From positions 3,877,001 to 3,941,000 of the forward strand of contig NZ_CP114599.1 of assembly GCF_027286305.1 (NCBI RefSeq): a stretch of DNA of 64,000 nucleotides, in the 5' to 3' direction. Position 1 is the stretch's first letter. Every line of letters starts with the position of its first letter. Of the stretch, positions 29,043 to 38,310 are shown in pieces. The notes beneath the pieces are model-generated. The model was not told the DNA's origin and did not search any database. It saw only the letters and a list, made by a program, of their open reading frames with translations. Both the position numbers and the translations under genes were made by a program. Source of the stretch: Phenylobacterium sp. NIBR 498073. Lineage in GTDB: Bacteria > Pseudomonadota > Alphaproteobacteria > Caulobacterales > Caulobacteraceae.

Positions 29043-29540
29043 ATGCGTATCGCACTCAGCCTGGCCCTGGTCGCCGTCCTGGCCGCCGCCTGCTCCAAGA
29101 AGGAGGAAGCCGCCAAGGCCCCGGAGGCCGCCGCCCCCGCCGCGCCGGCCGCGCCGGCCGCTCCCGCCCTCGCCGCCGCTGACCTGGAGGGCCCCAAGCC
29201 CGGCAAGTGGAAGATGACCACCACCCTGTCGGCCGCCCCCAAGCCGGTCACCGTCGAGACCTGCGTCGCCCAGACCAGCTTCAAGGACATGGACGCGGCC
29301 AAGCAGAAGGCCGGCGTCACCTGTACCGAGCAGTCCTATCGCCGCGATGGCGCCGACATCGTCGGCCACAGCGTCTGCACCATCCAGGGCGGCATGAAGG
29401 TGATCACCGACAGCCGCATCTCCGGCGACTTCACCAGCCGCTACACGGTCGACGCCAAGACCGTCATGGACCCGGCCCCGACCCCGGCCATGAAGGAAAC
29501 CACCATGAAGATCACCGCCGAACGTATCGGCGACTGCTGA
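29043..29540 (+). CDS. DUF3617 family lipoprotein
   Basis: The 165-residue protein has a signal peptide with lipobox AAACS (Cys near residue 21), a long Ala/Pro linker, then the DUF3617 domain starting GPKPGKWKMTTTL, with four conserved cysteines (ETCVA, VTCTEQ, HSVCTI and the final GDC). The start at 29043 is preceded by GGAG; an ATG 12 nt upstream lacks one. Function of the family is unknown; it is exported and probably lipid-anchored. Confidence 0.85.
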   Translation: MRIALSLALVAVLAAACSKKEEAAKAPEAAAPAAPAAPAAPALAAADLEGPKPGKWKMTTTLSAAPKPVTVETCVAQTSFKDMDAAKQKAGVTCTEQSYRRDGADIVGHSVCTIQGGMKVITDSRISGDFTSRYTVDAKTVMDPAPTPAMKETTMKITAERIGDC

Positions 29541-29550
29541 CCAACAAGCG

Positions 29551-29686
29551 TGTCATCCCGGTTTGCGAAGCAAGACCGGGACCCATTCGCACCTGACCTT
29601 CGGGTTGCTTGGCGCGGCTGCGCCGCATCCTGATCCCTCCGGCGTTCATGGATCCCGGTCTTCGGCTGCGCCGAAACCGGGATGAC
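29551..29686. repeat. Modular double-hairpin repeat, copy C
   Basis: Outer ends TGTCATCCCGG and CCGGGATGAC. The left hairpin encloses TTTGCGAAGCAAGA (as in copy A) and the right one TCTTCGGCTGCGCCGAAA, the complement of copy B's left arm. It sits between the DUF3617 gene and the first amidohydrolase. Confidence 0.85.
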
Positions 29687-29814
29687 GCCTCAAGCGAGGA
29701 AAACCCGCCCCCGCCTCGCCCGGCTTCGTCGTAAATTCGTCCGCCCAGCCTTCCCCGCGGCGCAGGTTCCGTCCTATCGTCCGCGCCAGTTCGTAGGGGA
29801 TGGGTTCCTTCAAG

Positions 29815-31253
<1,439 letters not shown>

Positions 31254-31254
<1 letters not shown>

Positions 31255-32624
31255 TGCGTGAGCTTTTCGTTAGCCTGGCGGCGCTGGCCGCCGCCGTCGC
31301 CGGCCCGGCGCTCGCGCAGAGCGTGGCCATCACCAATGCCCGCGTCCTCACCGCCGGTCCGGCCGGCGAGATCGCCCACGGCCTGGTGCTGATCGACAAG
31401 GGCAAGATCACCGCCGTCCTCGACCAGACCACCGTCCGGTTGGCGTTCGCGCCTGGCACGCAGGTGATCGACGCCCAAGGCGGCGTCGTCACGCCCGGCT
31501 TCATCGCCCCCAACGCCCTGCTCGGCGCCGTCGAGGTCCGCTCGCTCGGTGACGACGTGGTGGCCAACAATCCCGACATCGGCGCGGCCTTCGACGTGCA
31601 GTACGCGCTGAACCCGGCCTCGACCCTGATCCCTGTGGCGCGGATGGCCGGCATCACCCGGGCCGTCGTCACCCCGATCTCGGCCGGCGGCGGAGGCGGC
31701 GGCGCCGACTTCCACGCCGACGACGGCGAGGAGCTGATGACCGCGGGCGGCGGCGGCGGCACGAAGTCCGCGGCCCTGTTCGCCGGCCAGGCCGCCGTCA
31801 TCCACCTGGGCGAGGCGACCGACATCCTGGTCAAGCCCAAGGTCGGCATGGTGGTGCCGTTCGGCGACGGCGGGGCCAATGTCGCCGGCGGCGCGCGCGG
31901 CGCCGAGATCGTCGCCCTGCAGACCGCCTTCCGCGACGTGCGCGACTACATACGCAACCGCGCCGCCTACGACCGCGCCGGCGTGCGCGACCTGGCGCTG
32001 TCCAAGACCGACCTTGAGGCCCTGATTCCGGTGGTCGAGGGGCGGATGCCGATCATCGCCGTGGTCCACAAGGCCTCGGACATCCGCGCGGTGCTCAAGT
32101 TCGCCCGCGAGGAAAAGATCAAGGTCATCCTCTCCGGCGCCGAGGAAGGCTGGATGGCGGCCCGCGAGATCGCCGCCGCCGGCGTCCCGGTCATCGTCGA
32201 CCCGTTGTCGGACCGGCCCGAGACCTTCCAGACCCTAGGCGCCAGCCTGGAGAACGCCGGCAAGCTGCACGCGGCCGGCGTCACCGTGATCCTGCAAGGC
32301 AGCGGCGGTGCCCACCGCATCCGCGAGCTGCGCTACAACGCCGGCAACGCCGTGTCCTACGGCATGCCCTACCAGGCGGCGCTGGCGGCGATGACCATCA
32401 ATCCGGCCAAGGTGTTCGGGCTCGCCGACCAGGTCGGCTCGCTGGAGCCGGGCAAGGACGCCGACCTGGTGATCTGGACCGCCGACCCGTTCGAGCCGCT
32501 CAGCCAGCCGACCGCAATCTTCATCCGCGGCCAGGCCCAGCCCCTGACCTCTCGCCAGATCGAACTGCGCGACCGCTACAAGGACCTCTCGGGCCCGTAC
32601 CCGGTCGCGTATCCCAAGCCCTGA
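31254..32624 (+). CDS. Amidohydrolase-fold protein with lost metal ligands
   Basis: The 456-residue exported protein (signal peptide cleaved near ALAQS) is a paralogue-like partner of the preceding enzyme and shares VVTPGFIAPN, NPAKVFGLADQVGSLEPGKD and the same beta-sandwich ends. The HxH after strand 1 is PNA (FIAPNALLG), the strand-6 His is missing (ILSGAEEGW), and the strand-8 Asp is replaced in ILQGSGGAH; only the strand-5 His (VVHKASD) is kept. It may be a non-catalytic partner. The start codon overlaps the upstream stop by one base. Confidence 0.85.
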
Positions 32625-32625
32625 C

Positions 32626-32728
32626 TGTCATCCCCCCGCTCACCCCGGCGAAAGCCGGGGCCCAAGCTGGATTGCAGCTCGCGATACGGCCAGGCCGCTT
32701 GGATCCCGGCTTTCGCCGGGACGAGCGG
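32626..32728. repeat. Palindromic intergenic repeat (second type)
   Basis: CCCCGGCGAAAGCCGGGG is followed about 60 bp later by the complement-type CCCGGCTTTCGCCGGG, with CCAAGCTGGAT and CGCTTGGATC in inverted order between them. It differs from the TGTTCATGG family and lies between the amidohydrolase gene and the gene-fragment region. Confidence 0.75.
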
Positions 32729-32768
32729 AGGAAGGGCCGCCGTCAGATGCCCCCCTCTGCGGGAGGAA

Positions 32769-33035
32769 CTAAGTTCCCCGCCCCCGCTCGGCATGGATGA
32801 AGTCGATGAACGCCCGCAGCGGGGCCGGCACATGCCGGCGGCTCGGATAGTAGAGCGACGGTCCCGGAAACGCCGGCGGCCAGTCCTCCAGCAGGCTGAC
32901 CAGCCGGCCGGCCTCGATGTCCTCGCGCACATAGCCCTCGAACGCCGCCCAGAACCCGACCCCGTCCAGGGCGGCCCGCCGCTGTAGCGCCACCTGGGTC
33001 GAGACCAGCCGCGGCGCGAGATCCATCCGCACCAC
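32769..33035 (-). pseudogene. LysR regulator, C-terminal fragment only
   Basis: About 88 codons remain, reading as the end of a LysR effector domain: RAALDGVGFWAAF, then EDIEAGRLVSLLEDW, then PSLYYPSRRHVPAPLRAFID, the usual closing helix. The winged-helix N-terminus and two thirds of the protein are gone; the break is at about 33040, where an unrelated ligase fragment begins. Confidence 0.8.
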
Positions 33036-33041
33036 CTGGCC

Positions 33042-33098
33042 GTGGCCGAGGTCACCGTGTTCGGCGTGCCGGACGAGCGGCTGGGCGAGGAGGTCGGG
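33042..33098 (+). pseudogene. 57-bp inverted copy of part of the acyl-CoA ligase gene
   Basis: These bases encode the AMP-ligase segment VAEVTVFGVPDERLGEEVG. They match the complement of 33737-33793, inside the intact ligase gene, at 56 of 57 positions. The copy is abruptly bounded on both sides by other gene pieces. It is too short to act as a gene. Confidence 0.85.
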
Positions 33099-33321
33099 CC
33101 CTTGTGCTGCTGCACGTTCGGGAACGAGGTCGGCAGGGTCTTCCCCTCGACCGGCGGGCCGAAGATCATGCCCGGGATCTCCGGGCGGACCAGGTCGGCG
33201 ACGTCGCGGGGGAAGCTGATCGGCAGCCGGCCCGAGGGATTCACCTCGCCGAACAGCACGCGGGCGATGGCCTCGCCGCCGCGCGCGCCCGGATACCAGG
33301 CCTGCAGCACCGCCGCGACGC
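33099..33321 (-). pseudogene. Glycoside hydrolase family 3 internal fragment
   Basis: Read on the minus strand, this segment encodes VAAVLQAWYPGARGGEAIARV, then FGEVNPSGRLPISFPRDVADL, then PEIPGMIFG, as in the C-terminal sandwich domain of GH3 beta-glucosidases. No start, no catalytic Asp region and no natural end are present. No other GH3 gene is in the window. Confidence 0.75.
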
Positions 33322-33322
33322 G

Positions 33323-33529
33323 GCGCGCCGGAACATCGAGACCCTGATGGCCGCCGGCCACCTGCCGCGCATGGAGCCGCGACGGCTGATCTACATGATC
33401 GCCGCGGCGGCGCAGGCGCCCTTCACCCTGGCGGGCGAGTTGCGCCTAGCCTACGGCGTCGACCCGATGACCCCGCCCGAAGGCGAGGCCCACGCCGACG
33501 CCGTAGTCGCCGCATTCGTCCGCGACTAG
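33323..33529 (+). pseudogene. TetR regulator, C-terminal fragment only
   Basis: The segment encodes RNIETLMAAGHLPRMEPRRL, then YMIAAAAQAPFTLAGELRLAY, ending EAHADAVVAAFVRD with a proper stop. This is the C-terminal ligand-binding helix bundle of a TetR regulator; the DNA-binding N-terminus is missing. It lies 15 bp from the convergent acyl-CoA ligase gene. Confidence 0.75.
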
Positions 33530-33544
33530 GTCGCCCGCGTTGGG

Positions 33545-35239
33545 TCAGAGCGCCTTTTCGGGGTTCAGCGTCTCGCGCAGCTGGCGCTTGAGGAACTTTC
33601 CGCTGGCGTTGCGCGGCAGCGGGTCGTTCATGAACCACAGGTAGCGGGGCACCTTGTGCTTGGCCATCAGGCCGATCAGGTGCTCGCGCAGCTCCTCGGG
33701 CGAGACCATCGCGCCGGGGCGCAGCAGCACTGCGGCCCCGACCTCCTCTCCCAGCCGCTCGTCCGGCACGCCGAACACGGTGACCTCGGCCACCGCCGGA
33801 TGGCGGAAGATCCCGGCCTCGACCTCGGCGCAGTAGACGTTCTCGCCGCCGCGCAGGACCATGTCCTTCTTGCGGTCGACGATGAAGATGAAGCCGTCCT
33901 CGTCGATCCGCGCCACGTCGCCGGTGTGCAGCCAGCCGTCGGTGATCGACTCGGCGGTCGCCTCGGGGCGGTTGATATAGCCCTTGATGACCGGCGCGCC
34001 CTTGACCCACAGCTCGCCGACCTGGCCGGCCGGCACCGCATTGCCGTCGTCGTCGACGCACTTGGCTTCGAAGGCCGGCATGGCCGGGCCGCAGCTGTCG
34101 GGCTTGTCGACGAAGAAGTCGGCCGACACCGCGGTGATGATCCCGCACGTCTCGGTCATGCCGTAGCCGGTGTTCGGCCGCGCGGTCTTCACCGCCCCGT
34201 CGATCTTGGCCACCAGGTCGGGCGGCAGCTGCGCGCCGCCGCCGCCGAGGGTCAGCAGGCTGGAGGTGTCGGTCGTCGCGAAGTCGGGATGGTTGATCAC
34301 CTCGCGGGCCATGGTCGGCACGCCGCTCATGGCGGTGATCTTCTCCTTGGCGATCAGGCGCAGCGCCTCGCCGGCGTCCCAGCGGTACATCAGGACAAGC
34401 TTGCCGCCGCCGGCGGTCACGGCGTAGGCGCCGCAGTTGTTGGCGGTGACGTGGAACAGCGGCGTGGTGATCAGCGCCGCCGGGATCGGCGCGTCCTCGG
34501 GGTTGGGGACCACGCCGGTGGCCTTGGCCACGGCCAGCGCTTGGACCTGGCCCGAGAAGCCCATGTTCATCAGGTTGGCGATGCAGCCGCGATGGGTCAG
34601 CTGCGCGCCCTTCGGATTACCCGTGGTGCCGGAGGTGTAGAAGATGCAGGCGTCGGCGTCCGGATCGACGCTGACCTGCGGCATCGCCCCGCCGCCGGCG
34701 ATCACCTCGGCATAGGGAATAACGCCCGCCGGCGCCTCGGTGCGCACCGCCACCAGCTTTGCGCCCTGCGCCATGGCCGGGCGCTCGAGAATGCGGGCCA
34801 GGCGCTCGACGTCGGCGAAGATCACCTTCGGCGCGGAGTCCTTGATCGCGTACTCCATCTCGTCGGTCACCCACCAGGCGTTCATGCCGACCGCTGCGAC
34901 GCCGATCGAGAGGCAGGCCCAGTAGAGCAGCATCCATTCGGGATAGTTGCGCATGGCGATCGCCACGCGGTCGCCGGGCTGGACGCCCTGCGCGAACAGC
35001 CAGGCGGCGATGGCGTTCACCTGGGCGTGGGCCTGAGCGTAGGTCAAGCGGTCGTTCTCGTAGACCAGGTAGTCGCGGTCGCCATAGGCGGCGGTCGAGA
35101 GCCACAGCTCGCGCACCGACGGCGGCGCGTTCTTGTACATGCGGATGTTATTGCCGCGCACCGGGATCTCGACGATCTCGAACGGGGCGCCGGGCGCCGT
35201 CAGCTCAGACCAGGCCTGCTTCAGCTCTCGATAGTGCAT
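33545..35239 (-). CDS. Acyl-CoA synthetase (AMP-forming)
   Basis: The 564-residue ANL enzyme has the P-loop YTSGTTGNPKGAQLTHRG near residue 200, GYGMTETCG near 355, GWLHTGDVARIDEDGF near 430 and the C-terminal catalytic Lys region GKFLKRQLR. It activates a carboxylic acid to acyl-CoA through acyl-AMP. It is divergent from an acyl-CoA dehydrogenase 115 bp away, so a beta-oxidation-type pathway is likely. The start at 35239 (MHYRELKQAW) matches homologous N-termini. The acid is unknown. Confidence 0.93.
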   Translation of the reverse strand: MHYRELKQAWSELTAPGAPFEIVEIPVRGNNIRMYKNAPPSVRELWLSTAAYGDRDYLVYENDRLTYAQAHAQVNAIAAWLFAQGVQPGDRVAIAMRNYPEWMLLYWACLSIGVAAVGMNAWWVTDEMEYAIKDSAPKVIFADVERLARILERPAMAQGAKLVAVRTEAPAGVIPYAEVIAGGGAMPQVSVDPDADACIFYTSGTTGNPKGAQLTHRGCIANLMNMGFSGQVQALAVAKATGVVPNPEDAPIPAALITTPLFHVTANNCGAYAVTAGGGKLVLMYRWDAGEALRLIAKEKITAMSGVPTMAREVINHPDFATTDTSSLLTLGGGGAQLPPDLVAKIDGAVKTARPNTGYGMTETCGIITAVSADFFVDKPDSCGPAMPAFEAKCVDDDGNAVPAGQVGELWVKGAPVIKGYINRPEATAESITDGWLHTGDVARIDEDGFIFIVDRKKDMVLRGGENVYCAEVEAGIFRHPAVAEVTVFGVPDERLGEEVGAAVLLRPGAMVSPEELREHLIGLMAKHKVPRYLWFMNDPLPRNASGKFLKRQLRETLNPEKAL

Positions 35240-35354
35240 GGACTCCCCAATTGTTTGATCACCGGCCGCGTCGAGGCGGACGGCGGGACTTGCCTTACGA
35301 CACGACAAGCGCCGACGCTGCGGAACGCAAGGACAAAACAGGGAGATAGGCGCC

Positions 35355-36590
35355 GTGGCGATTGATTTCGAGATTCCGGAAGATGCGAAGGCCGTCCGCG
35401 CTCGCGTCCGCGAATGGGTGGAGCAGGAGTGCATTCCCGCCGAGGCCCGCCTGAAGGACAAGGAGTCGTTCCAGGCGGTGCTGGCCGAGCTGCGGACCAA
35501 GGCCCGCGCCCAGGGCCTGTGGCTGCCCTTCATCCCCACGGAGTACGGCGGCATGGGGCTGGGCCCGCTGGCCAACGCCCTGGTGCAGATGGAGCTCGGC
35601 CGCAGTCACCTCGGCGCGCTGTCGATGAACAGCCAGGGTCCCGACGACGCCACCATGCTGACCCTGCTGGCGCACGGCACCGAGCTTCAGAAGGAAAAGT
35701 TCCTCAAGCCGCTGCTGAACGGCGACAAGCGCGTCTGCTACTCGATGACCGAGAAGGCTTCGGGCGCCGACGCCACCGGCATGCGCACCACCGCGGTCAA
35801 GGACGGCAACGAGAACTACGTGCTCAACGGCGAGAAGTGGTTCTCCTCGGCCGCCAGCGCCGCCGACCTCGCCGTGGTCATGGCCCGCACCGACCCCGAC
35901 GCCCCGCGCCACCAGCAGTTCTCGACCTTCATCGTCGAGCTGCCCAACCCCGGCTACGTCATCAAGCGCGACATCAAGACGATGGCCGTGGAGGGCCCAC
36001 TGTCGCACATCATGGGCGGCGGCCATTCCGAGATCGAGATCAAGGACCTGGTGATCCCGGCCGAGAACCTGCTCGGCGGCGAGGGCCAGGGCTTCAACAT
36101 GGGCCAGCACCGCCTGGCCTACGGGCGCCTGCGCCACGGCATGCACAACGTCGCCATGGCCCAGCGGGCGCTCGACATGGCCACGGCTCACGTCACCCAG
36201 CGCTCGACCTTCGGCAAGCCGCTGGCCGAGCGCCAGGCCGTCCAGTTCATGCTCGCCGAGTGCGCCAGCGAGCTCTACATGGCCCGCCTGATGCTGCTGC
36301 ACATCGCCTACAAGGCCGAGCGCGGCATGGACCTGCGGCAGGAGAACTCCATCGCCAAGGTGTTCCTCGCCCACATGGTGCACAAGGTGGTCGACACCGC
36401 GATCCAGCTGCATGGCGCGCTCGGCTACAGCCAGGATACGCCGCTGGCCAGCTGGTACACCCACATCCGCTCCCAGCGCCTGGTGGACGGGCCGGACGAG
36501 GTGCACCGCTGGACCGTGGGCCGCAACGTGATCAAGGCCTACCAGCAGTTCGGCACCACCGCCTCGGCGGCCGGCGGCGACCTGCTCTAG
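35355..36590 (+). CDS. Acyl-CoA dehydrogenase
   Basis: The 411-residue flavoenzyme (GTG start) has the FAD-binding stretch YSMTEKASGADATGM, the middle domain GEKWFSSAASAADL, the helix TFGKPLAERQAVQF and the C-terminal QLHGALGYSQDTPL. It resembles the larger ACAD10/11-like group more than short-chain dehydrogenases. It probably works with the divergent acyl-CoA ligase: ligase makes the thioester and this enzyme introduces the double bond. A repeat element follows the stop. Confidence 0.93.
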   Translation: MAIDFEIPEDAKAVRARVREWVEQECIPAEARLKDKESFQAVLAELRTKARAQGLWLPFIPTEYGGMGLGPLANALVQMELGRSHLGALSMNSQGPDDATMLTLLAHGTELQKEKFLKPLLNGDKRVCYSMTEKASGADATGMRTTAVKDGNENYVLNGEKWFSSAASAADLAVVMARTDPDAPRHQQFSTFIVELPNPGYVIKRDIKTMAVEGPLSHIMGGGHSEIEIKDLVIPAENLLGGEGQGFNMGQHRLAYGRLRHGMHNVAMAQRALDMATAHVTQRSTFGKPLAERQAVQFMLAECASELYMARLMLLHIAYKAERGMDLRQENSIAKVFLAHMVHKVVDTAIQLHGALGYSQDTPLASWYTHIRSQRLVDGPDEVHRWTVGRNVIKAYQQFGTTASAAGGDLL

Positions 36591-36609
36591 AGTCGGCATT
36601 TTTCGAGGG

Positions 36610-36752
36610 TGTCATCCCGGCAAGCGCCCAGCGCTTGTCCGGGCCCCATTCGCGCCGTGTAGAAGATGCGGCGACGTCTTGCCGGAGACGGCGTGATCAG
36701 GTGTTCATGGGGCCCGGACTTCCGCGGCTGCGCCGCTGCATCCGGGATGACA
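36610..36752. repeat. Modular double-hairpin repeat, copy D
   Basis: Outer ends TGTCATCCCGG and CCGGGATGACA. The left hairpin encloses CAAGCGCCCAGCGCTTGT and the right one ACTTCCGCGGCTGCGCCGCTGCAT. The shared TGTTCATGGGGCCCGGA block is in the right half. It lies between the dehydrogenase and the FMN reductase. Confidence 0.85.
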
Positions 36753-36768
36753 GCATGTTGGAGAGTCC

Positions 36769-37356
36769 ATGACCGACACCGCCACTCCGATCCGCATCGT
36801 CGGACTGGCCGGCAGCCTTCGCTCCGGCTCGTTCAACGCCCAGCTGCTGCGGGCGGCCGCACGGGTCGCGCCGGCGGGCGTGCAGATCGAGGTCGAGACC
36901 ATCCGCGGCGTGCCGCTCTACGACGGCGACGTCGAGGCGGCCGAAGGCCTCCCCGCTCGGGTCACCGAGCTGAAGGACAAGATCGCCGCGGCTGACGGCC
37001 TGTTCCTGGTGACCCCCGAGTACAACAACTCGATCCCCGGCGTTTTCAAGAACGCCATTGACTGGCTGACCCGGCCGGCCAGCGACATCCCGCGGGTGTT
37101 CGGCGGCAAACCTGTGGCCTTCATCGGCGCCTCTCCCGGCGGCTTCGGCACCATCCTCAGCCAGGAAGCCTGGCTGCCAGTGCTGCGCACCCTTGGAACC
37201 CAGCCATGGTTCGGCGGCCGGCTGATGGTTTCGCGGGCCCACAAGGTGTTCGACGAGGGCGGCGCGATCCTCGACCCGGCCATCGAGGAGGCGCTGAAGT
37301 CATACGTCGCCGGCTTCGGCGGCTTCGTGCGCGAGGTGAAGGCCGGGCGCGGCTAA
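36769..37356 (+). CDS. NADPH-dependent FMN reductase
   Basis: The 195-residue flavodoxin-fold protein has the phosphate-binding loop GLAGSLRSGSFNAQLL near residue 11 and TPEYNNSIPGVFKNAIDWL near residue 82, the FMN-binding/dimer motif of the SsuE/ChrR/azoreductase family. It may supply reduced flavin or detoxify quinones; a partner is not obvious, though a PQQ enzyme and a flavin monooxygenase are encoded within a few kb. The stop overlaps the convergent DUF5996 gene by 4 nt. Confidence 0.92.
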   Translation: MTDTATPIRIVGLAGSLRSGSFNAQLLRAAARVAPAGVQIEVETIRGVPLYDGDVEAAEGLPARVTELKDKIAAADGLFLVTPEYNNSIPGVFKNAIDWLTRPASDIPRVFGGKPVAFIGASPGGFGTILSQEAWLPVLRTLGTQPWFGGRLMVSRAHKVFDEGGAILDPAIEEALKSYVAGFGGFVREVKAGRG

Positions 37357-38300
37357 CAGCTGCGTGGCACGCCAGGCGCGCCGAACGCGCACTCCAACTC
37401 GGCCCGCGGCCAGTCGCCGGCGTCGGCGGCCGCGACATAGGTCGAGATAAGAAATTCGGCGAGCGCCGCGTCGGGATCCGGCGCCGACCGCACGGCGTCG
37501 TAGGGCAGGACGAACTCGCCCAGCCCCTCGTGGAACGCTGCCTGCGCCGGCCGCACCTTGGCCTCGCGAAACCCCTTCGGCTCCGGGTAGGCGTAGGCAT
37601 AGAAGGCCGGGTGTTCCACCAGACCCCCGCCGGGCCAGAAGCCGGCGCTGGCGACCTCGTGCGAGTAGGCTTCGCGCGTGACGCTGTCTGGCAGGTGCGG
37701 GATTCCGCCCGGATGCGGCGGCGCCGTCCGTCCCGAGAACCGCGTCACCGCCAGGTCGAACGAACCCCAGAACAGGTGCACCGGGCTGACCTTGCCGAGG
37801 TATCCGGTGCGGAATTCCTGGAACACCCGCTCGATCCGGATCAGCGCCTGCCACAGCCTCCAGGCCGCGTCGGCGTCATAGACCCGGATCGCCGAGTCTT
37901 GAAGGAACGGGACCGGGTTGGGGATCTCGTTGGGGACGCCGTTGATGCGTACCGGCGCGCCGGTGCGCGACAGCATCTCCTCCACCGCCCGATAGACGTG
38001 CGCGATACTCTGCCCGGCCAGCGGGATTTCGCCGAGAAAGCCGTTGCTGGCCCGGCAGCGCAACTGGTGCTCGACGAAGTCGAACTCCAGGTCGAACAGG
38101 CCCCCGGCGTTGGGGACGGGCGAGGTGGTGAGCCCGCGCGGCGAGACGTAGAGCGCCACCTGCCAGCCGTGATTGACCCAGGGCGCGCAGGCGGTGCGCG
38201 CCTTTCCGACGATCTGGCTCATCAGGTGCAGGGTCTCGAAGGTCGCGCGATCCTGCGTGTAGTCGAGGGCTGGCCAAGGGTTCGATGTCGCCTCGGCCAT
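37353..38300 (-). CDS. DUF5996 family protein
   Basis: The 315-residue soluble protein has family features: WPALDYTQDRATFETLHLMSQ near the start, VSPRGLTTSPVP, HLFWGSFDLAVTRFSGR and FYAYAYPEPKGF. The function of the family is not known. It is 10 bp downstream of the oligopeptidase gene on the same strand, so the two may form an operon. Confidence 0.88.
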   Translation of the reverse strand: MAEATSNPWPALDYTQDRATFETLHLMSQIVGKARTACAPWVNHGWQVALYVSPRGLTTSPVPNAGGLFDLEFDFVEHQLRCRASNGFLGEIPLAGQSIAHVYRAVEEMLSRTGAPVRINGVPNEIPNPVPFLQDSAIRVYDADAAWRLWQALIRIERVFQEFRTGYLGKVSPVHLFWGSFDLAVTRFSGRTAPPHPGGIPHLPDSVTREAYSHEVASAGFWPGGGLVEHPAFYAYAYPEPKGFREAKVRPAQAAFHEGLGEFVLPYDAVRSAPDPDAALAEFLISTYVAAADAGDWPRAELECAFGAPGVPRSC

Positions 38301-38310
38301 GGCCCGCTCC

